Source: Candidatus Daviesbacteria bacterium RIFCSPHIGHO2_02_FULL_39_12
GTDB taxonomy: Bacteria > Patescibacteriota > Microgenomatia > Daviesbacterales > UBA10151
NCBI GenBank assembly: GCA_001777055.1
Contig: MFCX01000010.1
Span: forward strand, 1 to 9,207
Direction: 5' to 3'
DNA: 9,207 bases
Shown: positions 1-5,667 of the stretch, in pieces
Position numbering within the stretch: the stretch's first letter is position 1
Layout: every line of letters starts with the position of its first letter
Program-made: the position numbers and the translations under genes
The notes under the pieces: model-generated
What the model was told of the DNA's origin: nothing
The model's database searches: none
The model's input: the letters and a program-made list of their open reading frames with translations, nothing else

Positions 1-192
1 ACACTAACAGGCGCATTGTTCTTAGGAGCAATTGCTATTTTGCCTTCTATTGCTTCACAAATCACCGGTATAAAAACCCTCGTTTTGGGAGGTACAGGTC
101 TTTTAATTGTTGTTTCGGTGATACTGGATACAGCTAAACAATTTGAGAGCAAGTTAATTGAAAGAAGCTATGAGGTATTTGCCAGAAGGTAA
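1..192 (+). CDS. secY: Protein translocase subunit SecY, C-terminal fragment
   Basis: This is the last 63 codons of a reading frame that enters from the left edge and stops at TAA 190-192. It encodes a hydrophobic segment (roughly residues 5-20 of the fragment), a short polar turn, a second hydrophobic segment (about residues 27-42), and a charged cytoplasmic tail ending in YEVFARR. That matches the last two membrane helices and C-terminal tail of SecY, the central pore of the SecYEG export channel in the inner membrane. The identification also rests on position: secY directly precedes adk, map and infA in many bacterial spc operons. The 5' part lies outside the window. The fragment alone is short, so context carries much of the weight. 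Confidence 0.85.
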   Translation, partial: TLTGALFLGAIAILPSIASQITGIKTLVLGGTGLLIVVSVILDTAKQFESKLIERSYEVFARR

Positions 193-196
193 CTTT

Positions 197-742
197 ATGA
201 AAATTTTACTAATCGGTCCTCAAGGTTCCGGTAAATCAACTCAAGGTAAAATGCTGGCCCAATTTCTGGACGTTCCCTATATTAGTACGGGGGATATTTT
301 CAGAGAAATTGCGTCCCAAGATACAGAGGAAGGAAGACAGATAAAACGAATTTTGGAATCAGGTCATCTGGTTAGCGACGAAAAAACAAGAGAGCTTGTA
401 AAGAGGAAGCTTCAGCAACCAGAATGTCAAAGAGGTTTCATATTGGATGGTTACCCTAGAACATCAGAGCAGGTAGATTTGTTTCATGCCATTGATTTAA
501 AATTCGATAAAATATTTTATTTAAATGTTCCTGAAGATAAAGTTATTGAAAGATTGGCAAAGAGAGGAAGACCGGACGACACGCCTGAAACAATTAAAAC
601 AAGATTAGATGTATATAAACTAAAAGCTGCAGTATTGATGGAAGCTTTAACAGGATTTGGAAACTTAGTGGAAATTGATGGATCCGGCAGTATAGATCAA
701 ATTCAGCAGCAGATAAGGAATATGATAAATGGTCAGAAATAG
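197..742 (+). CDS. adk: Adenylate kinase, short-lid form
   Basis: Cytoplasmic enzyme that interconverts ATP + AMP and 2 ADP. The P-loop GPQGSGKST lies at residues 7-15, TGDIFRE of the NMP-binding region near 31-37, and the DGYPR motif at 84-88. The lid is short (RGRPDDTPETIKTR, about 123-136) and has no zinc-binding cysteines, so the protein is 181 residues rather than the roughly 214 of long-lid enzymes. The ATG at 197 is preferred over an upstream in-frame TTG at 158 because family homology begins at MKILLIG and a GAAGG-type Shine-Dalgarno (185-189) sits 7 nt before it; the earlier start would also overlap secY. Stop is TAG 740-742, overlapping map by 14 nt, which suggests translational coupling. 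A UMP/CMP kinase is the main alternative from sequence alone, but the spc-operon position favours adk. Confidence 0.93.
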   Translation: MKILLIGPQGSGKSTQGKMLAQFLDVPYISTGDIFREIASQDTEEGRQIKRILESGHLVSDEKTRELVKRKLQQPECQRGFILDGYPRTSEQVDLFHAIDLKFDKIFYLNVPEDKVIERLAKRGRPDDTPETIKTRLDVYKLKAAVLMEALTGFGNLVEIDGSGSIDQIQQQIRNMINGQK

Positions 743-1481
743 GTATGAATTGAAACTTATGAAAAGAAGCGGACAGATTGCGGCTGCTGCTTTAAAGAAA
801 GCTGTAGAATCAATCAAGCCGGGTATAAGCGGATTGGATTTGGATAAGATTGCCGAAGAGGAAATTTACCGGTTAGGCGGGGATTTGTCATATAGAACTG
901 TTCCCAATTATAAGTTTGCTACTTGTATCACTGTCAATGAACAGGTAGTTCATGGTATACCGACAGAGAGAAAAATTGAAAATGGGGATTTGGTGAGTGT
1001 TGATTTGGCCGTTGAGTATAGAGGCTGGCATACGGATTGTGCTTGGACAGCATTAGTGCAAAGTGCAAAGTGCAAAGTGAAAAGTGAAAAGGAAAAATTT
1101 TTAAAAACCGGAGAGCAAGCTCTTTGGGACGGAGTTGCTCAAGCAGTAGATGGTAACAGAGTAGGTGATATTTCCAATACTATACAAACCAGGATTGAAG
1201 TAGGAGGGTATTCCGTGGTGAGAAGTTTGGTAGGACATGGTATTGGCAAAAGTTTACACGAAGACCCGGAAGTGCCCGGTTATGGTCAGAAAGGCAGCGG
1301 TTTGCAACTTAAGACAGGAATGACTTTGGCGATTGAGGTGATTTTTGCCATGGGTAAGTATGATGTGGTTTTGGAGCCGGATGGTTGGACATATTCGACA
1401 GCAGACAAATCCCTGGCTGGGCTTTTTGAAATGACAGTGGTAGTAGGTAAAAAACAACCAGAAGTTCTAACCGAATTTTAG
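729..1481 (+). CDS. map: Methionine aminopeptidase, type I
   Basis: Removes the initiator methionine from nascent proteins. The 250-residue pita-bread fold is complete. By alignment with the E. coli enzyme the metal ligands are D92, D103, H170, E203 and E234, and the substrate histidines are H75 (in VVHGIP) and H177 (in LHEDP). The segment after the last glutamate reads FEMT where most homologues have FEHT. ATG 729 lies inside the end of adk; AAGGA at 715-719 is its likely ribosome-binding site, and the N-terminal YELKLMKRSGQIAAAAL matches the family start. The loop after HTDCAWT (residues about 109-121) is encoded by a heptanucleotide array and is a few residues longer than in typical enzymes, without touching any catalytic residue. 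Stop is TAG 1479-1481. Confidence 0.95.
   Translation: MVRNRYELKLMKRSGQIAAAALKKAVESIKPGISGLDLDKIAEEEIYRLGGDLSYRTVPNYKFATCITVNEQVVHGIPTERKIENGDLVSVDLAVEYRGWHTDCAWTALVQSAKCKVKSEKEKFLKTGEQALWDGVAQAVDGNRVGDISNTIQTRIEVGGYSVVRSLVGHGIGKSLHEDPEVPGYGQKGSGLQLKTGMTLAIEVIFAMGKYDVVLEPDGWTYSTADKSLAGLFEMTVVVGKKQPEVLTEF
1055..1089 (+). repeat. Heptanucleotide tandem array inside map
   Basis: Five head-to-tail 7-nt units: three exact AGTGCAA copies (1055-1061, 1062-1068, 1069-1075) and two AGTGAAA copies (1076-1082, 1083-1089). A sixth, decayed unit (AGGAAAA) may follow at 1090-1096. Because 7 is not a multiple of 3, successive units are read in different frames, giving LVQSAKCKVKSEK in the protein. The array lies in the variable surface loop after the second metal-binding aspartate of methionine aminopeptidase, where extra residues are tolerated. 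Confidence 0.9.
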
Positions 1482-1490
1482 TTCTATGGG

Positions 1491-1519
1491 TTGTAAATTG
1501 AGCCTGAGTTTGTTAGAAT
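1491..1519 (+). promoter_or_regulatory. Putative sigma-70-type promoter for infA
   Basis: TTGTAA (1491-1496, 4/6 to the -35 consensus), a 17-nt spacer, then TAGAAT (1514-1519, 5/6 to the -10 consensus) preceded by TG at 1511-1512, giving an extended -10. The expected start near A1526 would leave only about 12 nt before the infA ATG, consistent with the absence of a Shine-Dalgarno there. It lies in the largest gap of the upstream ribosomal operon. Prediction from sequence only. Confidence 0.5.
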
Positions 1520-1537
1520 ACTTTGAGCTGAAAAAAA

Positions 1538-1780
1538 ATGGCAAAAAATGCGTATGAAGTAGAAGGTAAAGTAGTTGAGGTACTGCCGAATACCTTATTT
1601 AGAGTACAAATCGAAGTGAGCCGTGATCTGCCTGAATTAATTGGTAGAATAATTTTATGCCATATTTCAGGTAAGATGAGAATGCACTATATCAGATTAC
1701 TGGAAGGAGATAGGGTTAGGGTAGAAATGAGTCCGGAATATGATTTGGATAAAGGAAGGATAACGTTTCGGCTTAAATAA
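1538..1780 (+). CDS. infA: Translation initiation factor IF-1 with loop insertion
   Basis: IF-1 is a small OB-fold protein that binds the ribosomal A site during initiation and works with IF-2 and IF-3. The 80-residue product carries the family motifs YEVEGKVVEVLPNTLFRV (6-23), HISGKMRMHYIRLLEGDRV (42-60) and a C-terminal YDLDKGRITFRLK. Typical bacterial IF-1 is about 72 residues. The excess sits between FRVQIE and ILCHISGKMR, where a short turn (commonly ENGHEV) is replaced by a longer segment, VSRDLPELIGR, about 8 residues longer. ATG 1538 follows a run of A and has no convincing Shine-Dalgarno, but the protein begins MAK as in most homologues. A putative extended -10 promoter lies just upstream, so infA may head its own transcript within the operon. 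Stop is TAA 1778-1780. Confidence 0.95.
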   Translation: MAKNAYEVEGKVVEVLPNTLFRVQIEVSRDLPELIGRIILCHISGKMRMHYIRLLEGDRVRVEMSPEYDLDKGRITFRLK

Positions 1781-1790
1781 GGGTAAAAAT

Positions 1791-1907
1791 ATGAATGTAC
1801 AAGCTTCAATAAAGAAAAGGTGCAAGTTTTGTAAAATAGTTAAGCGCGAGGGTGTGCTATATGTCATTTGCCCTCGTGATCCAAGGCACAAACAGCGACA
1901 AGGTTAA
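1791..1907 (+). CDS. rpmJ: 50S ribosomal protein L36 (bL36), zinc-ribbon form
   Basis: A 38-residue small-subunit-style short gene encoding the large-subunit protein bL36. The product starts MNVQASIKKRCKFCKIVKRE and ends CPRDPRHKQRQG, matching the family along its whole length. The zinc ligands are all present: C11, C14, C27 and H33, so this is the cysteine-containing (C+) form. AAGGG at 1779-1783, overlapping the end of infA, is a good ribosome-binding site 7 nt before ATG 1791. The infA-rpmJ-rpsM order is the standard bacterial one. Stop is TAA 1905-1907, three nucleotides before rpsM. Confidence 0.96.
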   Translation: MNVQASIKKRCKFCKIVKREGVLYVICPRDPRHKQRQG

Positions 1908-1910
1908 TTT

Positions 1911-2327
1911 ATGGCTAGAATTGCAGGAGTTGATTTACCGGAGAATAAAAGAGCAGATATTGGTTTAACCGCAATTTACGGTATAGGCCGGTCTAACGTG
2001 GTTAAAATTATTAAAGATGCCAAGGTTGAAGCAAGTAAAAGAATTAAGGATTTGACCGAGAAGGAGGTAAACAGTTTACAAAAGTGTGTCGAACGATTTA
2101 AGGTAGAAGGAGATTTAAGGCAGGAGGTTGAACAAAATATTAAAAGGTTAGAAGAAATAGGTAGTTATCGGGGGTTACGGCATCGGAAAGGGCTACCGGT
2201 TAGGGGGCAAAGAACAAGATCAAATGCGCGGACCAAAAGAGGTAAAAGGAAGACTGTGGGAACTGTCAGAAAGGAAATAGCAACAAAAATAGGAGGTCCA
2301 ACAGTCGGAGGAGGCAAACCGGCATAA
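1911..2327 (+). CDS. rpsM: 30S ribosomal protein S13 (uS13)
   Basis: uS13 lies in the head of the small subunit and touches the large subunit and the P-site tRNA. The product begins MARIAGVDLPENKRADIGLT, has the helix-two-turn-helix IYGIGRSNVVKII, and carries the conserved basic segment GSYRGLRHRKGLPVRGQRT (about 83-101) and RSNARTKRGKRKTV. At 138 residues it is longer than the usual 115-125; the extra sequence is a C-terminal tail ending in a glycine-rich GGPTVGGGKPA. ATG 1911 is preceded by AAGG (1900-1903) located in the end of rpmJ, a 7-nt spacing. Stop is TAA 2325-2327. Confidence 0.97.
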   Translation: MARIAGVDLPENKRADIGLTAIYGIGRSNVVKIIKDAKVEASKRIKDLTEKEVNSLQKCVERFKVEGDLRQEVEQNIKRLEEIGSYRGLRHRKGLPVRGQRTRSNARTKRGKRKTVGTVRKEIATKIGGPTVGGGKPA

Positions 2328-2337
2328 AATTAAACTT

Positions 2338-2730
2338 ATGACAAAAAAGACAATTAAACCAAAAAAACAAAATACCCAAAAAGTGGTAGCAAGCGGTAGG
2401 GTATATGTAACAGCTACCTTTAATAATACCTTGGTAACTTTAACAGATAGCCGGGGTAATACTCTAGCTTGGGGATCCTCCGGTAATTCCGGCTTTAAAG
2501 GCGCACGGAAGGCTACTCCTTTTGCTGCTATATCGGCAATGGAGTCGGTAGCACAAAAAGCCAAAGGTATAGGAATGACTGCCTGCGAAGTTTATATCAA
2601 GGGCCCTGGACCAGGTAGGGATGCTACGATTAAATCTTTAAGAAGTGCCGGCATTAATATCACCATGATTGCTGATGTTACTCCAATCCCACACAATGGC
2701 CCAAGGGCTAAAAAGAGGAGACGAGTGTAG
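2338..2730 (+). CDS. rpsK: 30S ribosomal protein S11 (uS11)
   Basis: uS11 sits on the platform of the 30S subunit and helps form the mRNA exit site. The 130-residue product has a basic N-terminal tail (about 1-15), then GRVYVTATFNNTLVTLTD, SSGNSGFKGARKATPFAA, IKGPGPGRDATIKSL and the highly conserved end DVTPIPHNGPRAKKRRRV. Full length. No ribosome-binding site lies at normal distance from ATG 2338: the nearest GGAGG-type sequences (2307-2314) are about 23 nt upstream inside rpsM, so initiation may depend on coupling or on the AU-rich leader. The TAG stop (2728-2730) directly abuts rpsD. Confidence 0.97.
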   Translation: MTKKTIKPKKQNTQKVVASGRVYVTATFNNTLVTLTDSRGNTLAWGSSGNSGFKGARKATPFAAISAMESVAQKAKGIGMTACEVYIKGPGPGRDATIKSLRSAGINITMIADVTPIPHNGPRAKKRRRV

Positions 2731-3330
2731 ATGGCACGTTATACAGGTCCTAAAAGAAGATTATCCAGAAGAGAAGGACTGCCCTTATTTAGTAAAGATA
2801 TCAAAGCTTTGGAAAGGGGTGTCTTGCCTCCCGGTCAACACGGAGCAAAAATGCGGAGGAGGCTATCCGAATATGGTTTACAGTTGCGGGAGAAACAGAA
2901 AACCAAAAGACTTTATGGTATACTGGAAAAGCAATTTAAAGGCTATGTGCAGAAAGCAGCTAAGGTTAAAGGAGCTACCGGTTTAAGTTTACTTCAAAAC
3001 TTAGAAACAAGACTTGATAATATAGTGTTTAAACTAGGCTTTGCCAACAGCCGTGCCTTCTCCAGACAACTGGTGACACATGGCCATATCAGAGTAGATA
3101 ATGAAAAAGTGACAATCCCCTCTTATTTAGTGAAAATAGGACAAACTATTGCATTATCAGATCAAATAAGAGATAATACTCAGGTTCAAAACAGTTTAGA
3201 AGAGAGTAAAACCTTGCCTGGTTGGCTGGAAAGAAAGGCCACAATAGGCAAGGTTTTAAGAGATCCCAAGCGGGAAGAGATGGAGCAATCGATTGACGAA
3301 CAGTTGATTGTTGAATATTATTCAAGATAA
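2731..3330 (+). CDS. rpsD: 30S ribosomal protein S4 (uS4)
   Basis: uS4 nucleates 30S assembly by binding the 5' domain of 16S rRNA. The product of 199 residues has the N-terminal MARYTGPKRRLSRREG, the PPGQHGAKMRRRLSEYGLQLREKQK region (about 33-57), and the S4 RNA-binding domain with ETRLDNIVFKLGFANSRAF and HGHIRVDNEKVTIPSYLV (about 91-135). It ends in VEYYSR, as in many homologues. The N-terminal region lacks the four-cysteine zinc motif, so this is the C-minus form. The start codon follows the rpsK stop with no gap; GAGGAG within the last codons of rpsK is the probable ribosome-binding site, about 11 nt away. Stop is TAA 3328-3330. Confidence 0.97.
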   Translation: MARYTGPKRRLSRREGLPLFSKDIKALERGVLPPGQHGAKMRRRLSEYGLQLREKQKTKRLYGILEKQFKGYVQKAAKVKGATGLSLLQNLETRLDNIVFKLGFANSRAFSRQLVTHGHIRVDNEKVTIPSYLVKIGQTIALSDQIRDNTQVQNSLEESKTLPGWLERKATIGKVLRDPKREEMEQSIDEQLIVEYYSR

Positions 3331-3336
3331 AAATAT

Positions 3337-4242
3337 ATGTTTAAAATAAAAACAGAAGTAGAGAAAGAAAATTATGCCAAGCTAATCATTGAGCCGCTGG
3401 AGGGAGGTTTTGGTCATACTCTAGGAAACAGTTTAAGAAGGGTACTATTGGGTTCGCTCAAAGGCAGCGCAATCACTTCTGTCAAGATTGAGGGTGTAGC
3501 TCATCAATTCTCTATAATTGACGGTGTATTGGAAGATGTGATTGAGATAATATTAAACCTGAAAAAGATGCGTTTGCAGATCCGCTCTGACAAGGCGGTA
3601 AAATTAACGGTTAAAGCTTCGGGGAAAAAACAGGTTCGGGCAGGCGATTTCGAGATAGAAGGTGACGGGGAAATAGTAAACCCTGAACAATTAATAGCTA
3701 CTCTAACTGATCCAAAAGCCAAGCTTAATATGGAAATGACAGGGGAAGTTGGTAAAGGTTATTCTGTGGCCGAAGACAGAAAAGTGGTGGAGATCGGAGT
3801 GATTGCGGTAGATGCGCTTTTTTCTCCGGTACTGGCTGTAAATTATGCTGTTGATCCAACAAGGGTTGGTAGAAAAACCGACTTTGACAAACTAACTTTG
3901 GAAATTACCACCGACGGTGCTGTTACTCCTTTGAATGCTTTGAATGAAGCATCAAGGATTCTGTCGGAAGCCTTTAGAAAAGTTTATGAACCGGATAGGG
4001 AGGAACAGGCAGAAGAAGATAGGTCGGTTATTTCAGAAGAAACTTTGAGATTGACAATAGAAGAGTTAGATTTGCCTGTCAGAATTACCAATGCTTTGAA
4101 AGCGATAGAAATAAATATCATTGAAGATTTAATAAATATCCCCAAAAATCAATTGTTAAAAACCAAGAATCTGGGCACCAAATCACTCAGCCTAATTACT
4201 GAAAAGCTTTCAGAAAGGGGGTTGTCTTTGCGTGAGGCATAG
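3337..4242 (+). CDS. rpoA: DNA-directed RNA polymerase subunit alpha
   Basis: Alpha dimerises to nucleate RNA polymerase and contacts promoters and activators through its C-terminal domain. The N-terminal domain (about 1-217) carries the dimerisation motif GGFGHTLGNSLRRVLL (23-38). A charged linker (about 218-238) leads to the C-terminal domain. There the DNA-binding determinants known from E. coli are kept: R249 and N252 in VRITNALK, K255, and G280, K282 and S283 in NLGTKSL. UP-element recognition is therefore expected to be intact. The 301-residue length is slightly under the E. coli 329. ATG 3337 lies 6 nt after rpsD and has no Shine-Dalgarno in front (AAAAATAT). The TAG stop (4240-4242) is inside rplQ. 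Confidence 0.97.
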   Translation: MFKIKTEVEKENYAKLIIEPLEGGFGHTLGNSLRRVLLGSLKGSAITSVKIEGVAHQFSIIDGVLEDVIEIILNLKKMRLQIRSDKAVKLTVKASGKKQVRAGDFEIEGDGEIVNPEQLIATLTDPKAKLNMEMTGEVGKGYSVAEDRKVVEIGVIAVDALFSPVLAVNYAVDPTRVGRKTDFDKLTLEITTDGAVTPLNALNEASRILSEAFRKVYEPDREEQAEEDRSVISEETLRLTIEELDLPVRITNALKAIEINIIEDLINIPKNQLLKTKNLGTKSLSLITEKLSERGLSLREA

Positions 4243-4732
4243 AGTTTATGGCAGAAAGCTCGGCAGAAATAAAAATCAACGCGAGGGACTGTTTAAAAGT
4301 TTAGTCCAATCTCTTCTAACGCACGGAACTATTACTACCTCAGAAGCTAAAGCTAAGGCAATTAAGGGAATGGTTGACAGGATCATTAGCCTGGCCAAAA
4401 ATAAGAATACCCAGTATTTATTGCAAAGTTATTTAGTAAACAGAGATTTAAGGGAAAGATTAGTAAAAGAGATTATTCCTAAATTAGAAAATAGAGTATC
4501 CGGATTTACTACTTTAGTAAGGATTGGTACCAGAAAGGGAGATCAAACTACTTTAGTTAAAATGAGTATCATTGGTAATGAGAAATTAAAACCGCTGACA
4601 AAAAAGTCAAGAGTCAAGAGTCAAGAGTCAGGGGAAAAAGCAGAGAAAAAAGTTTTAAAGAAGACGCAAGCAGAGACTAAGAAGGTAGCTACAAAACGTA
4701 AACCAGTTAAAATTACAAGAAAGGGGAGGTAA
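4232..4732 (+). CDS. rplQ: 50S ribosomal protein L17 (bL17) with extended basic tail
   Basis: bL17 is a large-subunit protein at the exit-tunnel side. Homology begins at the GTG codon 4232 (MRHRVYGRKLGRNKNQREGLF), 11 nt inside rpoA, with GGGGG at 4217-4221 as ribosome-binding site. Further family sequence includes LLTHGTITTSEAKAKAIK (28-45) and GFTTLVRIGTRKGD (91-104), after which the core ends near residue 115. The remaining roughly 50 residues form a lysine-rich tail, making the protein 166 residues where about 115-130 is common. Part of that tail (residues about 125-134) is encoded by a heptanucleotide array. The last codons contain GGGGAGG (4723-4729), which probably once served the next gene, rplM. 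Stop is TAA 4730-4732. Confidence 0.95.
   Translation: MRHRVYGRKLGRNKNQREGLFKSLVQSLLTHGTITTSEAKAKAIKGMVDRIISLAKNKNTQYLLQSYLVNRDLRERLVKEIIPKLENRVSGFTTLVRIGTRKGDQTTLVKMSIIGNEKLKPLTKKSRVKSQESGEKAEKKVLKKTQAETKKVATKRKPVKITRKGR
4605..4632 (+). repeat. Heptanucleotide tandem array in the rplQ tail
   Basis: Three exact AGTCAAG units (4605-4611, 4612-4618, 4619-4625) and one variant, AGTCAGG (4626-4632). Read through all three phases, it encodes KSRVKSQESG in the nonconserved C-terminal tail of L17. The array is preceded by AAAAAGTC, the same eight bases that open the array between rplQ and rplM at 4731. Confidence 0.88.
4723..4729 (+). promoter_or_regulatory. Strong but displaced Shine-Dalgarno for rplM
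   Basis: GGGGAGG lies in the last codons of rplQ, immediately before its TAA. It is one of the strongest anti-16S matches in the window, yet 39 nt separate it from the rplM ATG, too far for a normal ribosome-binding site. Removing four units of the intervening 7-nt array would leave 11 nt, an ordinary spacing. Inference: this was the rplM ribosome-binding site before the array arose. Confidence 0.5.
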
Positions 4733-4734
4733 AA

Positions 4735-4769
4735 AGTCCTAGACTCTAGATTCTAGCGACTAGTCACTA
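4735..4769 (+). repeat. Degenerate heptanucleotide array between rplQ and rplM
   Basis: Five 7-nt units share the ending CTA: AGTCCTA, GACTCTA, GATTCTA, GCGACTA, GTCACTA. The tetramer CTAG recurs at exact 7-nt spacing (4739, 4746, 4753, 4760). The final A of the last unit is the A of the rplM start codon, so the array runs right up to the gene. CTAG is self-complementary, and GACTAGTC (4758-4765) is a perfect palindrome, so the RNA could fold locally. Confidence 0.75.
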
Positions 4770-5188
4770 TGAGTACTAATAAATTATCCGCAAAAAATAT
4801 TAAAAGAGCATGGCATTTAATAGATGCCAAAGATAAGGTTTTAGGCAGGTTAGCTACAGAGGTTGCAACTATTTTAATGGGTAAAAAAAAGCCGGAGTAT
4901 GTACCGTATTTAGATACTGGAGATTTTGTGGTAGTAAGTAATGCCGCAAAAGTAAAACTTACCGGCAAAAAAATGAAAACTAAAGAATATAAACGTCACT
5001 CAGGTTATCCGGGGGGACTGAAAGTTGAAACCTTTGATAAAATAATACAAAGAAAACCTGGGTTTGTAATTGAACATGCAGTAGCAGGGATGTTACCACG
5101 AACTAAATTAGGCAGAGAGATGATTAAGAAATTAAAAGTTTTTGCAGGAGAGGATCATTCTTTCCAGAAACAAATTAAGGTTGGTTAA
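4769..5188 (+). CDS. rplM: 50S ribosomal protein L13 (uL13)
   Basis: uL13 is an early-assembling large-subunit protein. The 139-residue product matches the family end to end: WHLIDAKDKVLGRLATEVA (15-33), YVPYLDTGDFVVVSNAAKV, HSGYPGGLK, the conserved AVAGMLPRTKLGREMIKKLKV, and FAGEDHSFQKQ. ATG 4769 is the only reasonable start, since an in-frame TAG occurs at 4754-4756. No Shine-Dalgarno lies within 15 nt of it, because the upstream sequence is a heptanucleotide array; the nearest strong site is 39 nt away. The rplM-rpsI pair is conserved across bacteria, and here it directly follows rplQ without the transporter genes and truA found between them in Firmicutes. Stop is TAA 5186-5188. Confidence 0.96.
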   Translation: MSTNKLSAKNIKRAWHLIDAKDKVLGRLATEVATILMGKKKPEYVPYLDTGDFVVVSNAAKVKLTGKKMKTKEYKRHSGYPGGLKVETFDKIIQRKPGFVIEHAVAGMLPRTKLGREMIKKLKVFAGEDHSFQKQIKVG

Positions 5189-5202
5189 GGAGTTTTAAAC
5201 TT

Positions 5203-5622
5203 ATGGATTCAGAAAACAATAAAAAAAACAAAACCGGAATTGTCGCCACTGTAGGTAGAAGAAAAGAAGCAGTGGCCCGGGTCAGACTCTTACCCGGTAA
5301 CGGCCGGATTACTGTTAATGGTAAGCCAATAGCAGAATATTTTTTGGGTCAAGTATTTCAAAAGTTATATAATCGCCCGCTGGAACTGACTAAAACCATC
5401 GGCAAATATTCTTTCTCAGTAAGATTGGAAGGCGGAGGAAAGGTAGCTCAACTGGAAGCTATTATACATGGTATTGCCAGAGCTTTATCTAAAGCAGAAC
5501 CTGCCTTAAGAGTCACCCTAAAAAAGGAAGGCTTTTTAACCAGAGATGCAAGAGTTAAAGAAAGAAGAAAATACGGTCATGCTCAAAAAGCCAGAGCAAA
5601 AAAACAATCTCCAAAGCGTTAA
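5203..5622 (+). CDS. rpsI: 30S ribosomal protein S9 (uS9)
   Basis: uS9 sits in the 30S head, and its C-terminal tail reaches the P-site tRNA. The product of 139 residues has a short polar N-terminal extension (about 1-13), then ATVGRRKEAVARVRLLPG, GRITVNGKPIAEYF, GGGKVAQLEAIIHGIARAL (76-94) and the C-terminal LTRDARVKERRKYGHAQKARAKKQSPKR region. The terminal Lys-Arg pair that contacts tRNA in E. coli is kept. AAGGAG at 5187-5192, overlapping the rplM stop, is a proper ribosome-binding site about 10 nt before ATG 5203, in contrast to rplM itself. Stop is TAA 5620-5622. No hairpin terminator is visible after it. Confidence 0.97.
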   Translation: MDSENNKKNKTGIVATVGRRKEAVARVRLLPGNGRITVNGKPIAEYFLGQVFQKLYNRPLELTKTIGKYSFSVRLEGGGKVAQLEAIIHGIARALSKAEPALRVTLKKEGFLTRDARVKERRKYGHAQKARAKKQSPKR

Positions 5623-5628
5623 TTTAGA

Positions 5629-5656
5629 ATGACAAATTTGCAAACCGTGGTAAAAT
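5629..5656 (+). promoter_or_regulatory. Putative promoter for the phosphohexomutase gene
   Basis: ATGACA (5629-5634, 5/6 to -35), a 16-nt spacer, and TAAAAT (5651-5656, 5/6 to -10) preceded by TGG, an extended -10. Transcription would start near 5660-5663, leaving roughly 5-8 nt before ATG 5668, so the mRNA would be almost leaderless. No Shine-Dalgarno is present before that ATG. Prediction from sequence only. Confidence 0.5.
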
Positions 5657-5667
5657 AATAGTCCTAA

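Noticed and set aside
158..196. Upstream in-frame TTG (158) and ATG (170) starts for adenylate kinase.
   Set aside because: They overlap the secY coding end, add residues outside family homology, and lack a ribosome-binding site, while ATG 197 has one at good spacing.
1254..1457. A - strand frame opposite the 3' half of map.
   Set aside because: It lies entirely antisense to conserved MetAP active-site sequence and has no ribosome-binding site or recognisable product.
2061..2068. AAGGAGGT, a near-perfect Shine-Dalgarno, inside rpsM.
   Set aside because: No start codon of a credible reading frame lies at suitable distance; it encodes conserved-length S13 sequence and is best read as chance Lys/Glu/Val codon content.
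2328..2340. The sequence TTAAACTTATG occurs at both the rpsK and rpsI starts.
   Set aside because: An 11-nt AT-rich match ending in ATG can arise by chance in a genome of this composition; two cases are not enough to call a motif.
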